From JAJDFU01 sp964640855 (GTDB lineage: Bacteria > Bacteroidota > Bacteroidia > Chitinophagales > Saprospiraceae), in contig CAZXIX010000120.1 of the NCBI GenBank assembly GCA_964640855.1, positions 1-13,100 on the forward strand: a stretch of 13,100 bases of DNA, read 5' to 3'. Every line of letters starts with the position of its first letter. Within the stretch, counting starts at the first letter, position 1. The notes beneath the pieces are model-generated. The model saw only the letters and a program-made list of their open reading frames with translations. It had not been told where the DNA came from and ran no database searches. The position numbers were made by a program, and so were the translations under genes. This document shows positions 7,062 to 13,100 of the stretch, one piece after another.

Positions 7062-8039
7062 TCAGGGGCCTGGCATGATAAGCAGCAAGACCAGAAATAC
7101 CAGTCCTCCGCCCATAATGATCTTCATCAAAGAGCTCAGCGCTGCATAATTGGTTTTTGACTGGCCTGCGGCCAGGTAGAGACCCAGGAGTACGAGCGGA
7201 ATGCCGATGAGGAGCACACCTAAAAGAATTTGCAAAACATCCAGTTCCATTTTCCAGGAAAAATAAACCAGGCTCGCCAGGAGAATACCGACCAAAACCA
7301 ACAGGAAAAGATGCGTCCGTTTCTCCCCCAGACGCAGGGGCAGGGTTCTGTAACCTTGTTCCCGATCGCCCTCCCGGTCTTGCAGGTCTTTGATCAATTC
7401 CCGGATGAGTGTGGTCTGAAAGGCAAAAAAAGCATAGCCCCAGAACAGAATCCGGTATTTCAGCGAGAAGGGAGAGGGGTGGGAAAAAGCATTCCGCCAG
7501 CCTCCGAGCTCTGCGTACACGGGGAGAGCGACTACGCCGGCGCAAAACAAGGCGATCAGCAAATTACCCGGTAGGCCGGTGTTTTTCCAACGGGTGCTGT
7601 ACCCGTGCAGACCCAGCCAGGCCAAAACGAAGAGCCATAGGTCGTATATCCGCTGAGCCAGCAGAGCGGCCACCAAAGCCAATACGGCGGCCAGGAAAAT
7701 CCCCAAAGCGTACAAAGCCCTGGCTTGCCAGGCTTGGAGCCGGTTGCCCACGACCCTCCGGTCTCCCCGGTTGATCCGGTCGGCTTTTTGATCGGACAGA
7801 TCATTGATCACATAACCTGAGGCCGTCAGACTCACCAGGCTCAGGAGCAAACAACTCAGAGCAGCAGGGGAAAGGGTAGGGGAAAGTCCGGAATCATTCA
7901 ACACCGGCAAGACAAGGCCAAAGTAGACCACCAGAAAGGTAAGAGCTACAAGAAAAAGATTCACCGGCCGGATCAGGCTCACCAGGGCCTGTATCAGGAT
8001 CGGAAGGCCGACGGGCTTGGAAGGTTTGCTTGATGGCAT
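7062..8039 (-). CDS. UbiA-family prenyltransferase
   Basis: An integral-membrane enzyme that transfers a polyprenyl group from an isoprenyl diphosphate to an acceptor. 325 residues from the ATG at 8039, with eight or nine hydrophobic segments. The first Asp-rich motif NDLSDQKADR (79-88, D80, D83, D87) and the second, KDLQDREGD (217-225, D218, D221, D225), would bind Mg-diphosphate. YSTRWKNTGLPGN (147-159) is also typical. Bacteroidota relatives beside kdsC and maf are often named geranylgeranylglycerol-phosphate geranylgeranyltransferase; menaquinone or haem O synthesis cannot be excluded. A longer in-frame ATG at 8138 would overlap kdsC and add 33 atypical residues; the candidate promoter at 8069-8076 also supports the shorter start. 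Confidence 0.9.
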   Translation of the reverse strand: MPSSKPSKPVGLPILIQALVSLIRPVNLFLVALTFLVVYFGLVLPVLNDSGLSPTLSPAALSCLLLSLVSLTASGYVINDLSDQKADRINRGDRRVVGNRLQAWQARALYALGIFLAAVLALVAALLAQRIYDLWLFVLAWLGLHGYSTRWKNTGLPGNLLIALFCAGVVALPVYAELGGWRNAFSHPSPFSLKYRILFWGYAFFAFQTTLIRELIKDLQDREGDREQGYRTLPLRLGEKRTHLFLLVLVGILLASLVYFSWKMELDVLQILLGVLLIGIPLVLLGLYLAAGQSKTNYAALSSLMKIIMGGGLVFLVLLLIMPGP

Positions 8040-8068
8040 GCAATCGGAGCAAGATGATTGGGATGGGG

Positions 8069-8099
8069 CAAATGTAGAGGTTAAATGCCAAGAGGAAAA
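8069..8099 (-). promoter_or_regulatory. Candidate Bacteroidota-type promoter for ubiA
   Basis: On the minus strand TACATTTG (8069-8076) matches the -7 consensus TAnnTTTG exactly. Nineteen bases upstream lies TTTT (8096-8099), three of four bases of the -33 element TTTG. It sits 30 bases before the ubiA ATG at 8039, in the gap after kdsC. Found by eye. Confidence 0.45.
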
Positions 8100-8122
8100 G
8101 CCGTGTGCTGGCCGGTTCAGGG

Positions 8123-8629
8123 CTACATTTGGGGCCATTTCTCCTGTATCCGGAGCAGTTTTTCAATCACATCCCTGGCAAATCCCGCCCCGCCCCGCAA
8201 CGGGCTGATGTAGAGCGCTATATCCAGAACCTCATGCGCAGCATCTTTGGGGCAGGCCGGAAGGCCGACCCTTCGCATCACCTTGTAGTCCGGAACATCG
8301 TCCCCTAAATACATGATCCGGCCTTCATCCAGTCGGTATTGCTCCACCAACTTCTCGTAGGTCAATAATTTATTCGAAATGCCGAGGTGGACTTCCGTAA
8401 ACCCGAGTTGATCCAGGCGTATCTTGACTCCCTGAGACCGTCCTCCGGTTATGGCAAAGAATCGAATACCCGCCTCGATGGCCTTTTTGATGGCATAGCC
8501 GTCCTTGACGTTGAAGGAACGCAGCAACTCTCCCTCCTCCGTAGTCAGCACCTGGTTGTTGGTGAGTACGCCATCTACATCGCAGATGACCGTATCGATC
8601 TCTTTGAATTTTTCCAGCGGGTTGTACAT
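8123..8629 (-). CDS. kdsC: KdsC-like HAD phosphatase (3-deoxy-D-manno-octulosonate 8-phosphate phosphatase)
   Basis: Removes phosphate from KDO 8-phosphate, giving KDO for the inner core of lipopolysaccharide; related sugar acid phosphates are possible substrates. 168 residues, standard for the stand-alone tetrameric C0-type HAD enzymes. Motif I is DVDGVLTNN with D17 (nucleophile) and D19 (acid/base). Motif II is the TGGRS loop (61-65), motif III is K87 in SNKLLTY, and motif IV is GDDVPDYKVM (109-118). A Gly-rich GGAGFARDVIE segment near the C-terminus is the substrate-covering tail of this family. Start ATG at 8629 (CAT 8627-8629). It heads the kdsC-ubiA-maf run. The 155-base gap upstream shows no clear promoter. 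Confidence 0.93.
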   Translation of the reverse strand: MYNPLEKFKEIDTVICDVDGVLTNNQVLTTEEGELLRSFNVKDGYAIKKAIEAGIRFFAITGGRSQGVKIRLDQLGFTEVHLGISNKLLTYEKLVEQYRLDEGRIMYLGDDVPDYKVMRRVGLPACPKDAAHEVLDIALYISPLRGGAGFARDVIEKLLRIQEKWPQM

Positions 8630-8784
8630 CGCGAGTGGTCTGAAGGCAAAACCAGCGGTTTTACCGTGTAGAATTGGGTTTGCGCATGGATATAGTGGGC
8701 AATCAAACTCCTTCCGCCCTCCAAAACTTTCCGTTTCGTATTCAGGATTCTATCGCACCCGATGAATCATGAGGTAGGCGGGTA

Positions 8785-9033
8785 TCAGGATTGGTTGTCT
8801 CGCCATTCATAGACCCATTTCGCTTGAATCTGTTCGAGATGCCCTTCGTTGGAATCCTCTCGCTTGCCCACGAAATTGGGGATTTCCAGGACCCAGTCCA
8901 GCAGGTCCGTAAATCGAATGCGGTAAATCTGGCTTTCCCCGAACTCATCTCCGAAACGGTCGTACAGCTTCATGGCAATGTCCTCATAGTCGGGCCAGTC
9001 GATCGGCATTTCATCAAAGTCTTTGAAACCCAT
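8785..9033 (-). CDS. iscX: IscX-like iron-sulfur cluster assembly protein
   Basis: IscX is a small acidic helical protein that binds iron and the cysteine desulfurase IscS and tunes cluster assembly. This one has 82 residues; E. coli IscX has 66, the extra lying in the N-terminus and the first loop. The two signatures are present: DWPDYEDIAMKLYDRF (12-27) and IRFTDLLDWVLEI (39-51), followed by the C-terminal helix HLEQIQAKWVYEW (65-77), equivalent to the EKILEAIQ-W end of the family. Start ATG at 9033. It lies 92 bases after the ferredoxin gene, as in isc operons, but iscS, iscU and hscAB are not in the window. Confidence 0.88.
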   Translation of the reverse strand: MGFKDFDEMPIDWPDYEDIAMKLYDRFGDEFGESQIYRIRFTDLLDWVLEIPNFVGKREDSNEGHLEQIQAKWVYEWRDNQS

Positions 9034-9060
9034 TAGGTATTTTTTGCGGCTGAATGCCTT

Positions 9061-9101
9061 ACTTTTTAAAGCTCAAGAACACTTAAATATCCTTAAAAAG
9101 T
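9061..9101. repeat. Inverted repeat in the ferredoxin-iscX gap
   Basis: Perfect 9-base arms ACTTTTTAA (9061-9069) and TTAAAAAGT (9093-9101) with a 23-base spacer. It is AT-rich and a weak hairpin; it could be an mRNA stability element or a regulator site ahead of iscX. Confidence 0.4.
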
Positions 9102-9125
9102 AGACAGAAATGATTTGAAATTGAG

Positions 9126-9467
9126 TTAGTGCTCGTGTCCGATTATTTTGGATTGGTCCGGAATGGTCACCTCGATCACCGCCTTGTCGTTCAGGATGAT
9201 GCACTGGCAGCCCAGCCGGGATTCAAGTCTCGGGTTGATGGCCCGGTCAATGAAATCCTCTTCCTTGTCGCTTATTTCCTCCAGGAAGTCCTCTCCCTCT
9301 TCGATGTAGACATGACAGGTGCTGCAGGCACAGACCCCGCCGCAATTGTGGTTGAGATGGATGTCATTCTCTTCGGTCACTTCGAGAATGGAAAAACCCT
9401 CCTCTATATCTTCAACCGTCTTGGGAGCCAACTTGGGATCTTCAAAGCGGAATTTTACAGTCGCCAT
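9126..9467 (-). CDS. fdx: Isc-type [2Fe-2S] ferredoxin
   Basis: Small electron carrier that supplies electrons for iron-sulfur cluster assembly. 113 residues from the ATG at 9467. Cluster ligands are C42, C48, C51 and C87 (Cx5Cx2Cx35C), to my memory the same spacing as E. coli Fdx, with the extra C46 and a further C89. The surrounding segments NHNCGGVCACSTCHVYIEEG and LESRLGCQCI and the acidic helix around 59-75 are diagnostic of the adrenodoxin-like Isc group. The open frame extends 52 codons upstream to 9623, but that part is Lys/Arg-rich and atypical and a candidate promoter lies between, so 9467 is preferred. It precedes iscX and both probably share a transcript. Confidence 0.94.
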   Translation of the reverse strand: MATVKFRFEDPKLAPKTVEDIEEGFSILEVTEENDIHLNHNCGGVCACSTCHVYIEEGEDFLEEISDKEEDFIDRAINPRLESRLGCQCIILNDKAVIEVTIPDQSKIIGHEH

Positions 9468-9492
9468 AGATTTTCCTTCGCTTTTATGGGTG

Positions 9493-9525
9493 CAAGTATA
9501 GGGATCTGGCCGGGATTTCAATCCC
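9493..9525 (-). promoter_or_regulatory. Candidate fdx promoter with a palindrome over its -33 element
   Basis: On the minus strand TATACTTG (9493-9500) matches the TAnnTTTG -7 box but for one base, 25 bases before the fdx ATG. TTG (9519-9521) lies 18 bases upstream as a -33 element. A palindrome GGGATT-TC-AATCCC (9512-9525, plus-strand reading) is centred on that -33 and could be an operator. The rest of 9526-9635 shows nothing. Confidence 0.4.
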
Positions 9526-9635
9526 TTTTTCCAGAATCCTTGTTTTGCGTTCTCTTGATTAACACCCAATCGCTTTCTTGGTTTGGGACGCTTGCAGGGC
9601 GAATCGGGTTTATGGGCGCACAAAACAGAAGAAGC

Positions 9636-12600
9636 TTAGAGCAAGAAAAGATATTCTTCCGGTCGGATGGGTAGGAATCCGGTACAACCTCGTCTTAGAT
9701 CCAGGAACAGGTCGTCCGAAAAATAGATCCGCCTGATCTCGAGGGGGCTTTCTTTGTCGTTGTCCCCCTGGCCCCACACTTGAACCTCCAGGAGAACCGG
9801 ATTCTGATAAGGCAGTACAAAGAGGTGATACCCAACCTCGTGCAGAAGCAATTCCTCAAGCCCGAAGCCTTCCAGGTCAAAGGTCAGGCTTTCGGCAGAC
9901 CACTCAAACTTGAGATCCAGGAATCGGAAAAGCGTTTCCAATTGCTTTCGCAGGCGATCGATCCGTTCCGGATCGGGTGGGCCCGTTCGCCTTTTCAAAC
10001 GCAAGCCCATGCGAAGGCTTTCCGAAGCTTGCCTTAAGGCCGGTTGCATCCGTTCGGCCAGTTCCACCTTTCGCATCAGCATCAGCAGCGCCGTGTTGTC
10101 GGTAGGCAGAAGAGAAGCGGCTAGCGGATGGGCCTCCCAAACGGAAGCCAACACCTGGGGGTCCATCCATTGGGAGGCCTGTTCGGGCCGAAGCGGCAGT
10201 ACCTTTCCCTCCTCGAACCGGGAAGCCTCTTTGAAGCGGATCAGGGGGCCTTTGCCCGCCCCGCCGAAACCGGCCTGGGTGAGCAGAAGTTCTTCCTGAA
10301 GCTGAGCCAATCTCTCCTTGTGGTGGTACAAGGCCCACTGCTCGCGCCCGGCGGCATCGCCGATCAGGCTTCCGGAACCAGTGACAACACCGATTTTCTC
10401 GTCGGTATCCCGGATCAATTGGTCAACCTGTCGACGAAGAAAGCCCAGGAGCTTGGGCTTATGGGCCATCCGGCAGAAATTCTCCCAAAAGGACGGATGG
10501 CCGATCGGATAGAAAGTAAGGGGGTGAAGCTCGGGATGAAGCCGTTCCTCTTTCAGCAGGATATCCAGGATCAGGGGCGCCCGGGGCGGCACGCGCAGGA
10601 GTTGGTCTGCCGTCAGAACGGTGAGCTCTTTTTCGATCTTTCGCTTCAAGGCGCGTCCGCCCATTCGGTGGTCGTAGCCTTTGCGGGCAAGCCATTCCAG
10701 GACCTCGGGAGCGAGATTGAGCAAAGTGGAACGCCGCATCAGACCGTCCCTTTTCAGTAGCTCATTGATCTGCAAACGGGCGATCGGGAGGATGTGCTCC
10801 GGCTGCAAGGGCCGGAATACCACGATCTCGTCGATGCGATTGAACATCTCCGGTTTGAAGAATTGCTCCACGGCTTTGGAAAAAAGATAGGCCTGGCTTT
10901 CGTCTCCCCGCTGAAAACCCAGTTGCGACTGAGACTCCCGGACCCCCAGATTGCTGGTCATGACGATCACCAGGTTGTGGAAATAAGTGGTCTGACCGCG
11001 CATATTGGTAAGCCGCCCCTCATCCAGGATCTGCAACAAGAGGTTGTGTACCGCCGGGTGTGCTTTTTCAATTTCGTCCAGCAACATTACACCGAAAGGT
11101 TGCCGCCTGACTTTTACGGTGAGAAGGCCATCTCCTCCGGAACGTCCTCCGATCAGCCGCTGCACAGCCTGATCATCCCCGTATTCGTTCATGTCGAAGC
11201 GAAGCAAATGCTGGTCATCACCGTACAAAGCCTGGCTCAGCACTTTGGCCGCCTGGGTTTTCCCCACGCCGGTGGGACCTACGAAGAGAAGAGAGCTGAT
11301 CGGTTTGCCGGGCGGCTGCAGTTGGGTCTGGATCAAGGCGATGACTCGTGCCAGCACCTCGATGGCCCTCTCTTGCCCGATCAGCCGCGGTTTGAGGAAG
11401 CGGGTCAGGGATTCCTGCCGGTCAACGGCCGGATAGGTGCTGGGAATGCCGTTTTGTCGGAGAAACCACTGCCGGATGTCTGCCGATCGCAAGCTGGTAC
11501 CCGGAAAGACTTCCCCCAGGAGGTCCATCAGGTTCCCGATCGCGCCCGGCAAAGCCCCCGGGCTCAGATGCCTTTCGTAAAGGGCCAGAATCTCTTCCAG
11601 AGCCTGTATGCTAAACAAGGTCTGCCGCTCCTGCTCTATCGCCCTTCGCTTATGAAGGATCAAGGGTAGGGACTCATGGAGAGATAGAGACGGCACCTGT
11701 ATGGGGACGAACAGATCGGCGAAACGGCGGTTTCGGCTCTGGATCGTGCCCCATTGCACGGGATTGGCCAGCAGGATCAGCTTGAGCTTTTTTCGGGAAA
11801 GCCAATCCGTGAGAACGTCCGCCAACGAATACCCTCCGCTCCGGCCTGAGCCCAGTTGCAGGAGGGGCAGGGGCTGATCGATCAGCAAAATATCGGGCGG
11901 GGCACCTTCGGCGGGTTGGTGAAGGTAAGAGAGTATGTCTTCCAAACGCCGTTGCCATTGCCCGATCACGCTCATGCCGCTGATGATGCGATTGGGGTTC
12001 AGCAACCAGCATCTCCGGAGCTGACCTTGCCCGGGTCGCGACAAATAGCGAAACCAGGCTTCATGGAAAAGACTGTGCCGCCCCGAGCCTTCCTCTCCCA
12101 GAAATACCAGGGGAGTCTCCGTATCTTCCACCGCCATTGGATAAATCTGCGCATTCAGTTCGGGCCGTCCCCAGGCCCGTTTTAATCGGCGGGGATAACG
12201 CCGGTTGAGATCCTCCGCCAGTTGCATCAGTGCCTTTTTCCCTTCCCGGACCGCCATCTGCCGGGGCGCATTCGCATCTGCGGGGGGTAAAAAGGATTCC
12301 CAAAAATGGGGAGATGCCTGAAGCGGAAGCCGGAGGTTGACCTCCAGGAGATAGTCGGTTTCCTCCGCACTCCAGATCTCCTCCCTGGATAATCGGCCCT
12401 CATAACGCTTCAGAAATTGCCGGGCAACGCTATTCCAGTTGAGGCGGCCGCAGGGAATGATCTCGTTTTGAAGAGCCGGAAAGGATAGATAATCCTGCCC
12501 GGCAAAAGAGAAGTAGTGTACCCAGGTGGAGAGCGTTTTATTTCCGGATGCGCTGCCTTGACGGGAGAGGGGCAGCTTTTCCACTGTATGGGTACGGCGG

Positions 12601-12833
12601 GCGGCCAAATGTTCCAGCCCCTGCAAGAGGGGGGTGGGGTCTTTTAAGGCCTGTAAATGATCTTGCCATTGCTGGGCCAGAAGCCCGGGCAGTTGTTCTC
12701 TTTCCGGACCAACGGCCTGAACAGAATTCTGATCGAGGAGCGCAATGGCGTAGTTCTCTCTCGGGCTTTGGAATCCCGCCTTTCTGACCAGGGCAGGAAG
12801 TTGTAAGCTCAGGAAATGGGATGTCTCTGCCAT
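9636..12833 (-). CDS. Clp/Hsp100-like AAA+ ATPase with degenerate first ATPase module and long C-terminal extension
   Basis: 1065 residues, cytoplasmic, an ATP-driven unfoldase or remodeller by family. There is no Clp N-repeat domain; residues 1-240 are unrecognised. The first AAA module is worn: Walker A position GEEGSGRH (246-253, Arg for Lys) and Walker B position DILLIDQ (314-320, Gln for Glu), so it probably cannot hydrolyse ATP. The second is intact: GPTGVGKT (519-526, K525), LLDEIEKAHP (D586, E587), TSNLG (626-630), FNRIDEI, and GGRAL sensor 2 (725-729). LGF (638-640) sits where ClpA and ClpC hold the ClpP docking tripeptide; ClpB lacks it. About 320 residues follow the second module. 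The last 110 or so resemble the class-I release-factor core by eye, without GGQ. It is divergent from the DUF4397 gene and 168 bases before fdx. Family sure, partner and substrate unknown. Confidence 0.93.
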   Translation of the reverse strand: MAETSHFLSLQLPALVRKAGFQSPRENYAIALLDQNSVQAVGPEREQLPGLLAQQWQDHLQALKDPTPLLQGLEHLAARRTHTVEKLPLSRQGSASGNKTLSTWVHYFSFAGQDYLSFPALQNEIIPCGRLNWNSVARQFLKRYEGRLSREEIWSAEETDYLLEVNLRLPLQASPHFWESFLPPADANAPRQMAVREGKKALMQLAEDLNRRYPRRLKRAWGRPELNAQIYPMAVEDTETPLVFLGEEGSGRHSLFHEAWFRYLSRPGQGQLRRCWLLNPNRIISGMSVIGQWQRRLEDILSYLHQPAEGAPPDILLIDQPLPLLQLGSGRSGGYSLADVLTDWLSRKKLKLILLANPVQWGTIQSRNRRFADLFVPIQVPSLSLHESLPLILHKRRAIEQERQTLFSIQALEEILALYERHLSPGALPGAIGNLMDLLGEVFPGTSLRSADIRQWFLRQNGIPSTYPAVDRQESLTRFLKPRLIGQERAIEVLARVIALIQTQLQPPGKPISSLLFVGPTGVGKTQAAKVLSQALYGDDQHLLRFDMNEYGDDQAVQRLIGGRSGGDGLLTVKVRRQPFGVMLLDEIEKAHPAVHNLLLQILDEGRLTNMRGQTTYFHNLVIVMTSNLGVRESQSQLGFQRGDESQAYLFSKAVEQFFKPEMFNRIDEIVVFRPLQPEHILPIARLQINELLKRDGLMRRSTLLNLAPEVLEWLARKGYDHRMGGRALKRKIEKELTVLTADQLLRVPPRAPLILDILLKEERLHPELHPLTFYPIGHPSFWENFCRMAHKPKLLGFLRRQVDQLIRDTDEKIGVVTGSGSLIGDAAGREQWALYHHKERLAQLQEELLLTQAGFGGAGKGPLIRFKEASRFEEGKVLPLRPEQASQWMDPQVLASVWEAHPLAASLLPTDNTALLMLMRKVELAERMQPALRQASESLRMGLRLKRRTGPPDPERIDRLRKQLETLFRFLDLKFEWSAESLTFDLEGFGLEELLLHEVGYHLFVLPYQNPVLLEVQVWGQGDNDKESPLEIRRIYFSDDLFLDLRRGCTGFLPIRPEEYLFLL

Positions 12834-12944
12834 GAATGGGCCTCGAAAATGCTTAAAAATAGCAAATGCAGCGGTCTCGGGGCCTCCGCTTTTTCGTTAT
12901 TGAAGCTTTTGTTGTACTATTGTTAATTCAATCTAAAATTCCTG

Positions 12945-12952
12945 TAAATTTT
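12945..12952 (+). promoter_or_regulatory. Weak candidate -7 box for the DUF4397 gene
   Basis: TAAATTTT is one base from TAnnTTTG and lies 17 bases before the ATG at 12969. The nearest -33-like TTG is 22 bases upstream, slightly far. The whole gap 12834-12968 is AT-rich towards the plus-strand gene, as expected of a promoter region. Confidence 0.3.
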
Positions 12953-12968
12953 TTCTAAAACCATTTTT

Positions 12969-13100
12969 ATGAAGCGACTTTACCTACCCTTATTCCTGAT
13001 GATCCTGGCTTTGGGCTTGCAAGCGCAAACCGCCAGCGTGCAGATCATCCACAATTCGCCCACTCCTGCAGCCGATACCGTCAAGGTCTGGCTGGATGAT
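12969..13100 (+). CDS. Exported DUF4397-domain protein (5' end only)
   Basis: 44 codons are visible before the right edge. MKRLYLPLFLMILALGLQAQ is a classic Bacteroidota signal peptide, with cleavage likely after LQA. The next residues, ASVQIIHNSPTPAADTVKVW, match the start of DUF4397 (pattern VxxIHxSPxxxxxxVxVWLD), a beta-sandwich domain found in cell-surface proteins that are often exported by the type IX system in this phylum. No C-terminal sorting domain can be checked here. The domain call rests on about 23 residues. Confidence 0.8.
   Translation, partial: MKRLYLPLFLMILALGLQAQTASVQIIHNSPTPAADTVKVWLDD

Noticed and set aside
8040..8138. N-terminal extension of UbiA to the ATG at 8138
   Set aside because: The added 33 residues are not hydrophobic or family-like, the frame would overlap kdsC, and an exact TAnnTTTG box lies inside it.
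9468..9623. 52-residue N-terminal extension of the ferredoxin
   Set aside because: Basic, low-complexity and outside the family's normal length; residue numbering from 9467 reproduces the Cys spacing of known Fdx.
12869..12895. GCGG/CCGC hairpin followed by TTTTT upstream of the DUF4397 gene
   Set aside because: Only a four-bp stem on the plus strand with no plus-strand gene to terminate.

Overview
The window looks like a chromosomal segment of a Bacteroidota bacterium, probably of the Saprospiria/Lewinella type (inference from gene content, not a marker gene). The clues are a kdsC-like HAD phosphatase, UbiA prenyltransferase and maf in a row; candidate promoters of the Bacteroidota TAnnTTTG type; weak Shine-Dalgarno signals; and an exported DUF4397 protein at the right edge. 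No rRNA, tRNA, insertion sequence, phage or CRISPR array was seen.

Layout. Positions 1-2394 (minus) hold a sigma-54-dependent regulator with four PAS-like sensor domains, cut by the left edge inside its helix-turn-helix. Divergent from it, 2529-5093 (plus) is a four-gene stress-type cluster: an MscS mechanosensitive channel, a 158-residue protein that looks like a baeRF/release-factor-like protein with its middle missing, a four-helix DUF2383-like protein, and a Dps ferritin. A clean intrinsic terminator follows at 5137-5163. Positions 5162-5638 (minus) encode an exported SnoaL/NTF2-like protein. Positions 5639-5906 carry no gene but hold a long stem-loop. A small zinc-ribbon gene follows; its first Cys pair is cut by an in-frame TAA (pseudogene, recoding or sequencing error). 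Positions 6153-6418 carry no convincing gene.

Positions 6419-8629 (minus) are kdsC, ubiA and maf: a KDO-type sugar phosphatase, a membrane prenyltransferase and a house-cleaning nucleotide pyrophosphatase. Positions 8785-9467 (minus) are iscX and an Isc-type [2Fe-2S] ferredoxin, two iron-sulfur assembly accessories. Positions 9636-12833 (minus) encode a 1065-residue Clp/Hsp100-like AAA+ protein. Its first ATPase module is degenerate, its second is intact and carries an LGF tripeptide where ClpA/ClpC dock ClpP, and its long C-terminus resembles by eye the class-I release-factor core without GGQ. The DUF4397 gene begins at 12969 (plus) and leaves the window.

The most unusual items are the Clp-like ATPase with its odd tail, the zinc-ribbon gene with a stop codon inside CPxC, the baeRF-like protein lacking its centre, and the stem-loop at 5730-5803.
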